A stretch of 64,000 bases of DNA from Embiotoca jacksoni (taxonomy: Eukaryota; Chordata; Actinopteri; Embiotocidae), in contig JAKOON010000004.1 in NCBI GenBank assembly GCA_022577435.1, forward strand, positions 2,317,001-2,381,000, in the 5' to 3' direction. This document shows, piece by piece, positions 13,076-25,125 of this stretch. The notes beneath the pieces were generated by a model that worked only from the letters and a program-made list of their open reading frames with translations, made no database searches and had not been told where the DNA came from. The position numbers and the translations under genes were made by a program. Position 1 is the stretch's first letter. Every line of letters starts with the position of its first letter.

Positions 13076-13954
13076 CAATCAGCTGGGAATTGTAGTTCTT
13101 AGAAAGTGTTACATGGACTAAAATAAGAAGCAGGTTTGTTTGGAACTATTTTCAGCTGCGGATCAATTTGCTGACCTTTTGCTGCGTATTGAGGACAGCA
13201 AGACAGTGTACATACGACTGACTTCAAATAAACTACGGTGTGAACGTTAATCATAATAACATTGGAATGAAATCTATTGTTTGCATTTTGTTTCTAGAAT
13301 TTTGCATTTAAAGTCTTATGAGCACATAATAAGAGATTCACAATCAGCATCTAATTTTAGCTCCACTTTCATGTAATCTGCGTAACTAGCTTAGACCACA
13401 GAGTCTAAATTTGGATCTGCGTGATGAGAAAGTTAATCCTCTGAATCCTGAAATCATGAGTGGAATTCTAATGGCAGCTCTTTTCATTCAAAGACAAAAG
13501 AAATCCTATTCTTGTCTCTCTTGTGTTTCTGTCTGCTTTCACTACATTATTTAAGAAAGCACCGGTGGATCTCACACATCATCAACACACCAAATGTCAG
13601 AATAAAAACTGTAAAACGTCACGGTGTCATCGGTTTCCGTAGAATCTCCTAGAGGTTGCCGGGGTGTCGCAGATAAATGTGCCGCAACAGATGACAGCAG
13701 CTGAGCAGATTTGGTGGGTATACAGTCGAAAGAAATTAAATACCAGCGCAATACGCTGGAAGAACCCTGACATTACTCCAATTTCATCCATGCATTCAAC
13801 ATGCAGTTGCCATGCCAACCTGTTACCAGACTGCTGCTGCTATGATGAAAACGGGAAATGCTTCTTGGCCACTGTGAAATAACGAAGGGTCCGATTCTGA
13901 CATTAGTATTCCCGTCAAGAAACGCGACGGGGCAAGAGAGCAATAGCAACTCAC

Positions 13955-14134
13955 CGATATGTCAAAAAGCTCCTCTGTGTCGTCCAACATGCGGACCCTG
14001 ATGCTGACGTGTCGTCCTGGGGGCATGGCCGGGGGTCTGTGCCCGGGGTCCAACGTACTGATGCCAAGAGTCTCTGGGGCTCCGAGGCGCTGACCTGCTC
14101 CGGAGGACATTGGCTCTGGGTCCGGCTCTGCCAT
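13955..14134 (-). CDS. farp1: farp1 first coding exon (FERM, RhoGEF and PH domain protein 1), partial gene
   Basis: Sixty codons run from ATG at 14134, in a good CACCATGG context, to a donor read as TCG|GTGAGT at 13955. The peptide includes RLGAPETLGISTLDPG and RHVSIRVRMLDDTEE. This aligns with the vertebrate FARP1 N-terminus (RLGAPENSGISTLERG, then VSIKIQMLDDTQE), including the start of the FERM F1 lobe. FARP1 is a synaptic and dendritic FERM-DH-PH-PH protein that acts on Rho-family GTPases. The first 15 residues (MAEPDPEPMSSGAGQ) differ from human. An acceptor (ggtgcag) at 14162-14164 would place 27 bases of 5'UTR in this exon. The rest of the protein lies outside the window. Order and strand relative to rap2a agree with vertebrate synteny. 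Confidence 0.92.
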
Positions 14135-14161
14135 GGTGCTCTGCACTGCTCGCTGCCCGGC
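14135..14161 (-). other. farp1: farp1 5'UTR portion of the first coding exon
   Basis: The minus strand reads ggcttcggtgcag before 14161, a plausible 3' splice site, and then 27 bases up to the ATG. An open frame extends upstream through it, but the ATG at 14134 starts the recognisable protein and has the better context. Confidence 0.6.
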
Positions 14162-15265
14162 CTGCACCGAAGCCAAGACACACAGGTCAGAGACACAGAC
14201 GCATATTCACAGGCACGAGAACACAGAACTGCAGTTTAAGTTGTAAAAATGACGGCAGTGTTTTAACCCCCTCTTGCACAGCGTCCGTGGCGGAGGTGCA
14301 ACAGAGTACAACGAGTCCATCGGGGCCCAGAGGACAGACTGCACAACCTTCTGTGTCACACTAACAGAGTAATTGCAAATGCAGTATTTGCACTCGCCAC
14401 TAATGGCTGATAATTATTGCCTGTGGGGGACCCAATTACTGTAAAAAAGATCCAAGCATGTTCTTGATTTCAGAGCACAAATCAGCGAGCCATAATTTGA
14501 TTTGACAAATGAATCACGATGCTAGAGTGTAAAATCAGAGTCAGGGCAACGGCAATTGATTCAGGAAGACGTAAAAGCAAAACAGGAGGGCCAAAGACAC
14601 AAAGACACACTCGGGATTTAAAATGTCTCCAACATGTAAAGACACTGCAGGAAATGTGAACTCCGAATTGAGAGTAATCAGGGAGTAAAGAGAAGAAAAT
14701 TAAACATGAATACTGCGTATAAAGAAATCATTTAACTCTAGTAATGACTATGCAAAATTCAGCATTATTCTGATGCTTTTGAAGATACACAGCAAAGACT
14801 TCCCTAACAATTCATCCTAATGCAGGTTGTATTTGCTGTGTTGTAAACTAAACCAACAGTACACAATTAGTAACGTGTTCTCCATCACCCAGCAGTGGGT
14901 GTTCGGCCAGAGAGGGGAGCTAACGCAGATACACTGTTAAAATAGGTCAAAGTCGTAGTTTTAAAATGATTTAAAGAGACATCTAAAAGACAAAACAGAA
15001 TAAAAGTCATGTATAAATAATGAAAAGAGTTAAATGGATCCATAAAGGTAATGGAGAAATAGTTAGCTAGAAAGTAATTAAATAAACTAAAGCTATATAT
15101 CAGATGCACTGATAAAATAGCTGAAAAGGCTGGTGAAAAGTAACAGATAATAGAAATGAATTAAGCGATGGTGGTTCATCTAACACAACTGTGTCCACCA
15201 ATGGAGGGTCACATCTGGGGTGTAGAATCTGCAGTGTCACCCAGTCTGTGTTTTTCCCAGGTGAA

Positions 15266-15266
<1 letters not shown>

Positions 15267-15349
<83 letters not shown>
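15267..15349. repeat. TG dinucleotide microsatellite with CG interruptions
   Basis: About 40 TG units carry two GCG interruptions around 15315-15325. It lies in farp1 intron 1. The Cys-Val and His-Thr frames across it are artefacts. Confidence 0.97.
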
Positions 15350-15799
15350 CTTTGTGTGTTGTAGTCTGTGTTTGGACAAACTCGTGGACTCATTTGTTCC
15401 GGGTTGACACACGAGCAGGCGACTCTCCACCCCCTCAATTTATCCACAGCCAGACCCCCCTAAGGCCCTGCTGTCCTGCTTAATTCTCTCTTCATTGCAC
15501 ATTCCAGCAGGCTGATGTCATCCTGAGACTTCACCAAGTGGTTTGTCCGAGTGCCGAGGCCAGTGGTCAGTTGTTCAGCCGCCGCAGAGGTGACTGACTG
15601 CTGCCAAGTCTAAGCTGAAAGCTGAATAAGGCATTTCGAAGGAGTCCATAATGTAATCCAGCAGAGTGTGTGCAGAAAATAGGCCAAGGACAGTGGATAC
15701 ACTCGATTCTGTCTGATGACGGTCTGCTTAATGCTGAAGAGCAGCATACAAACAGTTTCCAGTCAAACACTGCAGACTGTAGATGTTAGTAATGACTAA

Positions 15800-15965
15800 T
15801 GGGGCTGCAACTAATGACTATGCCATTATTGGGTAATGATTGATGATTAGTTGTCAATAAAGTGTCAAAGAAATTGTGAAAGATGTCTGTCACAGTTTTC
15901 CAAAGCCCAAGCTGACATCTTCAAATTGCTTTTTTTCCTTGACCAGTGATGAAACTACAAATGAG
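15800..15965 (+). mobile_element. Partial MITE-like element, GCTGCAACTAA family, copy 3
   Basis: It begins ggggctgcaactaatgacta and continues tgattgatgattagttgtc and tttccaaagcccaagctgac. This is the left half of the family also seen at 3220, 7031 and 51108, and it preserves the left end best. The right end is not found. Confidence 0.55.
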
Positions 15966-16905
15966 ATCATATGTACAGCAGTGGAACAGGGAAAAGCAGC
16001 AACTCTTCTGCATTATTGACCGATAATTTTAGATCTGGTTCCAGACTACTACAAAGTAAAAGGGGCAATTTGTAATGTAACTTAGTTTTAAATAGTCGAG
16101 GGTCAATGTTTGAGTTTTAGTTCATCGTTATAAACGTATTTGTCTCTTTCGGTACTAAATGAAAGGGAGCACGCTCACATTAAGCTCAGATTAAGTTCGC
16201 GGCTCTTTCACCTCCTCCATGAGTTCGCTGTGAATCATTTGCACCTGCCCGTGCACCGTCATCACCGAGCGGGTAGGTGTGAGATGTTGGTGTTTTCCAC
16301 CTAAAGTACAGACTAACACTCCCCGAGGTTCATGGAAACCAGACCTGAAGCTGTCACAAGGGGGCGTGGACAGAAAACAAGTACATTTTCCTACTCGTCC
16401 AGTCGATTATGACATTTGATCCTCACTCCGTCGCTCTCGCCTTGATTACTGGCAAGTGTGTCATGTCGAGTCTGTGAATCGGCGGCTTCTATGACCTGCA
16501 CATGCATGCCACGTAACCGGACACTCTTCAAACAAAGCAGCAGAGAAACAGAGGGCAGTGAAAGAGTAGACAGTGATTATTCCCTCCCCCTGCACCAAGC
16601 ATCATGCATCAATCAGTCATGAGTCTGGGTCTGTGTGTTCCTCTGAAAAGGTAACACAAACACAAATAATACAGCCACTGGTTGTACAGATGGCACCTTG
16701 TTCCCAGAGGTCAGAGTGTGACATAAAGGCCGGTCGCCCGGTTTAGTGCCGGAGGGATGTTCACAGACTCCTGAGTGATCCTCTGGGTAAACCACCCCGC
16801 CTTTGAACTTGTTTGCTTGAAATTCCCCACATGTGTGTAATGTGGAGCTGTGACTGCCGGCACATAAGAGTCTCCAGGGTAGTAACAGTGGCTCCTCTGT
16901 GTGCA

Positions 16906-16934
16906 GGGGTTGTGGTGGGGGTGGGGGGGTGGGG
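16906..16934 (+). other. G-rich quadruplex-type tract
   Basis: G-runs of 4, 5, 7 and 4 lie within about 29 bases on the plus strand, which is antisense to farp1. This meets a loose G-quadruplex pattern, with one long first loop. No function is implied beyond the sequence. Confidence 0.5.
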
Positions 16935-17507
16935 AGCACACAAGGGCCCCTCACTGAGGTCCACCACTTGCACAGCTGGAATCCTTTAGTGACAGCTGAA
17001 TGGCCAGAGGCTGTGGCTGAGAGAGCCAGCTGTCTACCTGAGAGCAGCTCCAACACAACAACCCAAAAGAAAGAGCTCAGTTACCTCTGTTCTGTAACAG
17101 ACACTGATACCTGGGTGTGGCTGGGATTGCGTGAATAAATTCCCCCTGTATTATTGGCAGGGTGACATGTGTTCATGGAAGTGAAAGGAATGAAAAACCA
17201 AGAGGTAACATGCAGAGGCTTTTCACAACGGCCTGAATGACTGCAGAAAAATGGTTGAGATGTTTCCCTCCACGCAGACTCACCTCACACCGTCTGGTAG
17301 TGTGTTCACACCATGAATGTAATGTAGGTTAATAGAGCAGGCTGCTGGAATCCCCAGAACATTATCAGCCTATAAAGTAGGCGTAACATGAATGCACTGC
17401 TTTGGACTCACCTGGACACGCTCTGGCAAGCAAGTGGCAGATATTTAAATGCTGACTTCCTGGCGAGATTTTTAAATGTCACAGAGATGCATGAATCATT
17501 TTTTAAT

Positions 17508-17532
17508 TTAAAAAAAAAAAAAAAAAAAAAAA
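17508..17532. repeat. Poly-A run
   Basis: An uninterrupted run of more than 20 A residues lies in farp1 intron 1. No retroposed body is recognisable immediately upstream. Confidence 0.9.
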
Positions 17533-17790
17533 TTACAGCAGCGACTGCGGCGTCTGCACACATCCATACAGCGAGAAGGTATATGTGTGCAATGCAACCC
17601 ACACTGCGGGACAGAAAGGACACTTAACTGGCAGCATATGAGGGTTTCCACTCAGAGTTATTTCCCCACCCTCGAAATTCACCGGATCACAAGACAACAC
17701 GGGGCAGATACTCCCAAGACTTAACCCTAATCTCCTCAAACAAGTTCTGCTAAGAGCTCACTGAGACGACTTGTGCTGCACGATTCTTAC

Positions 17791-18130
17791 CCCTTTCTCT
17801 CCAAAATGCGGGCTCGTCCACACGCCAAAGTATTTCCCGGCTGAGGGGAGATTTTTACATCCACGTCCAGCACGTTGCGGGGAAAAGAAATTGAATCCCA
17901 GTTGAGTTTTTAGTTGCAGCTCGCGGCGGAGAGGAGGCTTCCTGCGGTCGCCATGGCGGACGACTGAATGAGTGAGCTGGAGAGAGACGGGATTACATTG
18001 AACCGAGCGGCGGATCCACTCCCGGTGCCTGCACTCAGACAATAAGGGAGGTGCAGTACCTCCACCTTCTCGGCAGACCCGGGACAACGAGGAGCAAGAG
18101 CACCACCTAGCGGCGGCAGCAGCAACAGCC
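17791..18130 (-). promoter_or_regulatory. farp1: CpG-rich probable farp1 promoter and non-coding exon 1
   Basis: The block is markedly richer in CpG than its surroundings, and the minus strand ends in a strong donor, AAAGGG|GTAAGA, at 17791/17790. The next acceptor on this strand is at the first coding exon. An untranslated exon 1 followed by a coding exon 2 is the arrangement I know for FARP1. The transcription start is not determined. A short upstream ORF lies within it. Confidence 0.6.
17910..17954 (-). other. farp1: Upstream ORF in the putative farp1 5'UTR
   Basis: The minus strand reads GCCATGGCG and opens a 14-codon frame (MATAGSLLSAASCN, then stop). It lies wholly within the putative non-coding first exon. 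The start context is strong, so it could reduce initiation at the farp1 ATG. This depends on the exon model being right. Confidence 0.45.
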
Positions 18131-19624
18131 CAATTCACAAATTGCAAGCGAGTGGTTTGTGAACACGTTTGGACTGTGATCCCTTAAAAATGAAGCAATG
18201 CCATCTTGTGAAGCCACAACACAGGTGGATTTGAATCATCTGAGGTTCAAAGATGTAAGATTATTCCATTTTGATAAATTCACAGGTCTGGGAGAACTGA
18301 ACTGCATTTGATAACTGCACAACAACAGATGATATAGGCTACTAGAGACTCAACACAATAATGCAATAAATATAAAAACACTGCAGGGAAAGCAATGTCA
18401 CTGAAAATCTACTAAAAGAGTGCAAATGGATTCAAGGTAAGGTGTAGGTGTAGAGAATGGATCAAAATGCATAAAGTTATGGGCGTCTGAAAATACATTA
18501 AAGAAGGGAAATGGAGGAGAAAGAAAAATAATGATAACAGCAATTTTGAACTGTTTGTGTATCATCTCAGGCACCATGGTGAAGTTTAAGATATAAACTG
18601 GCCACTTAATTCTCAGAGACTATAAACAGTAAAAGTCAGTGTGTCAAGGAGCTAAACAATCGTGGAATGTATTAAACAAAGAGTGAAGAAGATACGGTTT
18701 TATTTATATGAAGGAGTGGGAGGGTAATGTCAGGTACTCTGTTCTCTCCTGGTTGTCTGTTCTGTTCATGTGGTCTGTTCACTTTTAGTACCATAAAAAG
18801 TACTTCGGCTTTCATTTTATTTGAGTAAACAGAGTCAGAGGTTTGGGTCAGCCACGCAACAGGAGCTGCCGTCTAGATCCTTTTATTATTTTCAAGGACG
18901 TGTCTGTTCTTTTTTCTTTTTTTTAACAAAATACAACACACTGCATGGCCTAACCTAAGCCGAATCCCTGCACTTTACCCAGAATCCACTGGAGGGTGCT
19001 TCGGTTTGCCACAAGTGACTTGCAGCAGGATCACACAGTCTGTGGAACTTGAATAGTTTAAACTCATGATCACGTGTTAAATTCTGCATTTAAAACGCTC
19101 CCTTCCCCACATGCATGAAAGCAGGGCTGTAAAAACCTGCCACAAAAACACTCAAATCAGTTTTCTTCACCAGTCAAATGAAGCCAATGACATCAACATG
19201 GCATGACCGTGCTGATTTTGCTGACACAAAGACTTTCAGTGTCCAAGTACAGAATTTATTCCATCTCTGTAATGTCCACCAAGAGATCTGTAATGTTCAT
19301 CAACTTGGGATCCACAACATGGGAAAACTGATGGCACTAAAGACCAATGCTGCTTGAAACCAACCACACTGTACCAAGATCCTAAAAATAGGTTAATCCA
19401 GGGATGGCTTTAAAATGTTTGGATGGTGGAACCAGACTGGAGCAGAGTTTTAAAGAAGAGTGGCACATTTGTAGAAATGAGTAAGACTCACATTTAAAGG
19501 CCTGTTTTTTGCTGTTTCTTTTTTTTTTTTTAGTAATAAACTAAACATTATTTAAACTTACACAGTTTATTCAGTGTAACAAATAAATGTGACAGCCAAC
19601 CATTTTGGGAAACACAGATTCTGG

Positions 19625-19848
19625 TCATTATTCAAACTAAACTAAAAACACACCTCTTCAGACTTTACCTTGAATAGTAGCACTTAAAATTACACTTACT
19701 TATAGCACTTTGAAGTTTAGCTATCTTGAATGAAAATGGTACTTTCTTGATTGTTGTTGTTCTGAATTTGTACCCTCATGGTTGAAATGTACTTATTGTA
19801 AGTCGCTTTGGATAAAAGCGTCAGCTAAATGAAATGTAATGTAATTAT
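19625..19848 (+). mobile_element. 3' tail of a teleost LINE-type retrotransposon
   Basis: It contains ctaaaaacacacctcttcag early on and ends in gtaagtcgctttggataaaa, then gcgtcagctaaatgaaatgtaatgtaat. This last block is the familiar 3' end of L2-like LINEs and the SINEs that share their tails in fish. The end consists of short ATGTA-type repeats, typical of that group. The 5' part with reverse transcriptase is absent, so this is a truncated, inactive copy. Confidence 0.7.
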
Positions 19849-19849
19849 T

Positions 19850-20225
19850 CATCTTTTTGTAGGTGTGCATCTCATTCATATATCTGGGGACACTTTTGGT
19901 TCTTGTTTTGTTTCTTGTCACTTTTCATCTCTTTGTCTATTTGTTGTTGCTTCGCCGTTCTTTGAAGTAGTTTTGCATCTGTTTTTGCCACTTTTTGTGT
20001 TAGTTTTGTATTTAATCTTTTGGGACATTTTGGTTGTTGTTTGCCCTTTTGTCCTCACTTTATGGGCCATTGGGTTGGATTTTTGTCTCTTTGTGATAGT
20101 TTTCTTTGTGGGATCTCTTTGTTTTTCATGTCTGTGTCTCATTGCGGTTGTCTGTTTATTCGTTGTCACTCTGCAGTTGCAGTTTCGGGCAGTTTTGCAT
20201 CTCTGTTGGGTGGTTTTAGATTTAG
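19850..20225 (+). repeat. Degenerate minisatellite-like sequence rich in TTTTGT and TCTCTTTGT words
   Basis: Words such as catctctttgtctattt, ttttgcatctgtttttgcc and gtctctttgtgatagtttt recur at irregular spacing. I recognise this as a decayed copy of a common fish tandem repeat. It makes a 150-residue hydrophobic open frame at 19829-20281 that is not a gene. A related stretch lies at 24945-25125. Confidence 0.55.
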
Positions 20226-21343
20226 TTCCAGACGCTTCATGCAGAGCTTCTTATCCAGGGTCCTGGGTCTGTACCCAGTAGTATTATAGATGGAGTTCTC
20301 TGTCAGTAGGCCCTGAAAGTGTCCAACCGTGACACCAGTAAGCCAACTATCGCTTCCTGACACTGATCGTGAGGCATCAATAGGGGATAGTCCGATTTTG
20401 GGGAGCCTCTGGATAAATCAATTGGTTTATGAACATTTGCTTGTTTAGATTATGTTATCATTGCTAAGTGTTCACTGCTTTGTATTCCCTGCTTATCCTC
20501 TTTGTTTTTACGGAGGGTGGCCGGGGGCTTCGGATTGGACCGGCGCTTCCACATCGCCCACTCCCCCATGTATGTAGTTGTGAGCGGGGACAGGGATAAA
20601 ACACAAGCAGTGTGTTAGAAGACTAAATCAGGGATTTTTTTTTTTCTTGTCTGCCGCTCACCCACCTTCTCACTGGCAGGAAGGGAAGTCTCCTACGCTT
20701 TAGTGGTGTGGGACTGGAGATGGAGGGATCACATTTGGTGTCTTGGCAGCTTCAGAGGCCCTCTGGAGGCGCTGTGCTGGAACTGAGGCAAAGATGAACA
20801 TTTCAGCAAGAGCGTGAAAACGAGTGAGAGCCTCAGAAAAAGAGAGAAAACAGAGCAGAGACAATGCTGTTTTGGATTAGTTATGTAAGCAATCAAGATT
20901 TGGTGCCATGTTCTTAGTGATCTCTTATCCAGTTATGTAATAGTGAATTAAAACATCAAGTCAGCTTCACACTGGTTTCAATCACCTCACTGTACATTTA
21001 TCTGGTTCCACTGACTCCATACTGACTTCATAAATAAATAAACCCACAATTTATCCCTCTTTTTCTTTTCTAAACAATCATACAATCCAGTCCAGTGGTC
21101 TATTCAAAGTAACCAACAGCAGCCCGAAGCACTTTTTAACATTTACACACAATATCGGTCCCTCAGGTCCTACTCACCTTAAGAAGGGATGGGAGGTGGA
21201 AATGAGATTCAGTTTCTATTTCAGTCTCTCCAGCAGCATCTCCTGCCCTGTCACCAAATTCCCTCTAACTTTGAATTCCAGGTCGTTAAAGTCAGAGCTA
21301 CACTTTTACATTTCACCACCTGCCACTGTTCCAGTCAGTCTGG

Positions 21344-21345
<2 letters not shown>

Positions 21346-21431
<86 letters not shown>
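21346..21431. repeat. CA dinucleotide microsatellite
   Basis: About 42 uninterrupted CA units follow a single CG. It is intergenic. The open His-Thr frames are artefacts. Confidence 0.97.
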
Positions 21432-21432
<1 letters not shown>

Positions 21433-22639
21433 GCTGCGATCTACTGTCTATTTACTTAAAATAATGCGGCCTGCTCTGACAGACTGTATAGGTATAAATA
21501 ATTATTACAAAAAGCTTAATTACGTTACAGCGGGAGTCTTTATAAATCATCAACATTTGTTTTTGTTTTTATTGTGTTTTGCTGTGTGCAAAACAAGAGG
21601 AGAAAAGAGAGTTGCAGAATTTAAAAGCCTGTAATGAGACCAACAAATCAAAACACTTGGCCCCGAGGCATGATATGTTAAATTTATTGATTTCTTCAGT
21701 CTCATAAAAAAAATCTATCCTATAATATATGTAATGGCAGTAATAATGATTTATAGTCTGGCATGCAGTGTAAATTCCTCTGAAACAAAGCATCAATTTA
21801 AAGACTATTGATCTCAATCTGAAAAACGTTCTCGCTAATTACAGAGTCAAACAATTAAATTCGATTTGGGATTCACGTTTTTGGTTTTCAGATGCAGTAA
21901 TAGTGCCCGCCTCGAGACATCTTTGTACATCTTGGTGTCTTTCCAGAACAGATACTCGACAGTGTTTGGCAACAGCAGCAAGCTCAGGTGGAAACGGGCG
22001 AGCAGTGTGGAGAGGTGGGGAGATTTTACAGCTGATCAAGCAGAGGAAGGGAATCTGTTTTGTACATAGAGCGACTATCCAAAGCCCAGGAATGAGGCTT
22101 CCTCCCCGAGACATAAGCAAAGTGGAGCTCCTGCTGAGCCCGACACCTCCACAAGAAAAGGATGCCAGCGGGGGGTGAGCCTCATCACATGCCCTATTTA
22201 AAGAAGAAAAAACAGGGAAAAGACAAACTGCTCTCTCTACTGCCACTGAATGTGTAAAAGCAGCAGGATTACACAGATTTGATTAATGTTATGTTTCTGT
22301 TTGAGTAAATTAGGTTAGAAGGCATTTCCTCAATGGAAATACTCAAGAGATTCAGGGCATGGCTGTTGCCACATACCAAATATCAAGATTTTGTCTAACT
22401 TACATACTCTATCTGGTAGTGTTAGGCTTATCTTTCATTTGATTATATTTATATCTCATCATCAGTGGAGCCACATTGGCTCCATGTTTTTTTTTTTTTT
22501 TCTGTGTTTGTATTAACTTCAAATATTTTGTCTTGTCCCATAATCAGGAATACACAAAATCCTTCAGCTGGTGTATAAATCCATGTAATTAGTATTTCAC
22601 TTCATCACGTCAGCTGACTACATAATAGAGACAGATGGT

Positions 22640-23185
22640 ATGTATGCCTTTTTATTTATTTTTTTATCACTTTTTGTAGTATGACCTTTTTCTGAGCTGA
22701 CATGTATGCCTCAATTCTCACTGTGAGGAGGCAACTGCTCTAACCAGTGCACAATGAAAAAAAAAAGTCTCTTTTGGACTTTTATTTTAACAAAAAATCA
22801 CCCAAAAGTCTTTTTTTTTTTTTTTTTTTCACTTTTTGGACGACATGCTATAGTATGACTTTTGGGTCACTTTTTGGCCGCCACGCCACGGGCACACCGA
22901 TCGACGAAAACAAATTATTTTGCTAACTTTTAATCCCAAACATGTTAAGAGTGCACAGGCTAAATGTCAAGTCGGTCCGACAAAATCTGTAGGAGGAGTT
23001 CATTAAAAGTACAACATGTGTAAATCGCAAAAAATGGCAACTAAATTAAAAATGGCGGACTTCCTGTTGAGTTGACATAATGGTGTAGTGGAACCTTTTT
23101 GTACATCTCGGTGTGTACACATGTCCACCAAATTTCGTGCATCTCGGTACATGTAGCCGCCGGGGCATGTCTTTAAGGGGCGCTA
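22640..23185 (+). repeat. Dispersed repeat with atggcggacttcctgtt block
   Basis: It includes actttttggccgccacgcc, aaaaatggcggacttcctgt, tttgtacatctcggtgtgta and ccaccaaatttcgtgcatct. The block around atggcggacttcctgtt is one I associate with an abundant fish interspersed repeat. It contains poly-A and poly-T runs and no coding capacity. The exact ends and class are not determined. Confidence 0.45.
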
Positions 23186-23539
23186 GCGAGCCGTACGCTT
23201 AACAAGTAGACTGTATACCGGAGGTGGATAAAAACAACACAAATACCTGCAAAGATAAGTCTTTCTTTCTTTCTTGTTCATATTTCTGTTCATCTGAACT
23301 CGGTGCTACTGAAGAAATACATACCTGAACAGATGGAGAAAAAGCAAATACATCCCACTTCAAAAGTCTATCGCTGATAACAGCAACATAGATTGATGAA
23401 CACATGTATTCATTGTTTGCACAGATCCTCCCCCACACACTCCTCTGTTACAGCGGCATATTAGACTGTGAAATTGACAACTCATGTGTCGCCATCTGGT
23501 TGCCATGACGCCCAGTTATTAGGCCTTCTGACAGCTTGG

Positions 23540-23720
23540 CTTGTTTGTTCCACCCCCCCCCCCCCCCTCCCTCACCGCACATCAACATTGTTTAAGGTAT
23601 AAAAAGGTATGAGACATCAGAGTGGGCTGAGAGTGGGTTGATTACAGCTCGCCTCTCCTCGGCAGCGGTGACTCCCAGCTACGGTACAGCGGTAGTGATA
23701 TGTAATCTGTCACCGCGCTC
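23540..23720 (+). promoter_or_regulatory. Possible TATA-type promoter element (tentative)
   Basis: A long poly-C tract (23553-23568) is followed by aaggtataaaaaggtatgag. The TATAAAAAG word starts near 23599 and a more GC-rich stretch follows about 40-80 bases later. The arrangement resembles a TATA promoter facing the plus strand. No plus-strand coding exon is recognised downstream, so it could be fortuitous or drive a non-coding RNA. Confidence 0.2.
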
Positions 23721-24944
23721 AGTCACGAGCACATCCAGCATTCCAAAATCCTGGAAAAATAAGACCGGCGGGTCCAGGACGATATCTTTAACATAACAAC
23801 ATACAGTACGCAGTTCATGACTCGGTCAAAACATTTCGTCTAATGCATAATTTCTTCTTTTTACATATTGATTTCCACAATTCCCCTGTGCTGCACAGGC
23901 ACAAAAGCCTCATTTCCACACATTACAGGCCTCGTCTGGACCACATTCAGACTTTAATGCTCCACCGATCAATGACGGGATTAAAGCAATTTAAAGGCCC
24001 CTTTGTTTGGTCTGTGCATTGGAATCTCCTTCATCCTGAAAACTGCTGGGCTAGCAGGGTGTTCCTCTTCTTTGTGCCCTGGAGTCAGTGAGGACGGGGC
24101 AGACTTGGCCTTTTTGTCACAGACTGCTGCTATGTCTATGGGATGGTGTTGGTGGTGGCGTGACTCATGCAGGTCCTCCCTGTCGTCTTCACATTTGACA
24201 TACTGATGTAGAGGATCTCAGCTAGAACAAACATAGTGTGCTGTGTCACAGCTGCAATGTCTGTGCCTCTGAGCCCCTGGAGTAGAGAGCTGATAACAGG
24301 TAGCAATGAGCCAGGGCCTATTTAATTCATACACCTACACAGTCGGGGGGTTGTTTTCAAGCTGATTTTATTGTTATTTTTCCTGTGTGATTACCGCTGG
24401 GAATTCAGCATTTAATGATGCTGCCTCACATTCCCTGGAAGTAATTCTGCAAAAGCTTGAGGAAAAAAGGGGACCTGCAGTGCACAATGATCATTTTAAA
24501 AACACCAGTCAAAGATATAAAGCTGCACGACAACTATTAGGCCAATTTCCATAAAGCATTCGGTAATCAATTCTCATTAGACCTGTTTCACTGGACAGCA
24601 GGGAAATTGTACTTCATCTCATATACGTTACCACGTACACAAATGATGCTGGTGAATAGTGAGGCATGCCAGAGGGATTCTGTTTCCTAATGAACCCCAC
24701 TGAGACCTCTCACCATCAGGCCCTGCGGCTACGGTCTCATCAAGTCGGCTAAAGCACCTCAGCAAGCGCGACAGACCGGCTCTTCACTGGCTCGCTTACA
24801 TCAGGGGGCTGAAGGTGGATTTTGACAAGCGTCTCAGAGGAGAAGCTGGCACACACTCTCCGAGCTCTATTAACTTGGAGAAAGACGACCGAGATGTTTA
24901 AAAGATGTCCACCAATAAAGCTTAAGAACATGGATTATCGTTTT

Positions 24945-25125
24945 CTGGCCTTTTGTGTCTCTTTGTCATCATTTAACTTCTCTTAGTGATCCTTTAATGG
25001 ATCTTTTGGTGTTTCTTTTGTCTCTTTGTAGTCACTTTGAAGGATTTTAGACGTATTTGTGGCTGTTTCATGTTCCTTTGTTGTAGTTTGGGGTTTCTTG
25101 GTGGCCTATTTTTCTTGTCTTTGGC
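24945..25125 (+). repeat. Degenerate minisatellite-like sequence, second block
   Basis: It carries ttttgtgtctctttgtcatc, tttcttttgtctctttgtag and ttcatgttcctttgttgtag in succession. The word structure matches the block at 19850-20225. Units are too diverged to set a period by eye. Confidence 0.5.

Larger units (their letters stand above)
1..13954 (-). other. farp1: farp1 intron following the first coding exon, continuing beyond the window
   Basis: The farp1 first coding exon ends at 13955 with a GT donor on the minus strand. No sequence resembling the next part of the FERM domain is visible down to position 1. I therefore read this stretch as one long intron, as expected for a gene with very large 5' introns. 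It holds microsatellites, a decayed mariner copy, MITE-like fragments, one copy of a dispersed fish repeat and a C-rich G-quadruplex motif, listed separately. Open frames here (for example 603-1007, 7696-8112 and 10606-10887) have no recognisable domains and no family resemblance. Confidence 0.7.
14162..17790 (-). other. farp1: farp1 intron 1 (5'UTR intron)
   Basis: This is the sequence between the probable non-coding first exon and the first coding exon. It contains a TG microsatellite, a MITE-like fragment at 15.8 kb, a G-rich tract at 16.9 kb and a poly-A run at 17.5 kb. The 147-codon minus frame at 16613-17056 has no recognisable domain and covers low-complexity Pro/His-coding sequence. 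I see no gene here. Confidence 0.55.

Noticed and set aside
16613..17056. 147-codon minus-strand frame in farp1 intron 1
   Set aside because: Low-complexity Pro/His content over a G-rich tract, no family resemblance, no conserved motif.
19829..20281. 150-codon hydrophobic open frame on the plus strand resembling a membrane protein
   Set aside because: It lies across degenerate minisatellite-like sequence rich in TTTTGT words, which produces Phe/Leu/Val codons by composition. It has no family match and no splice context.
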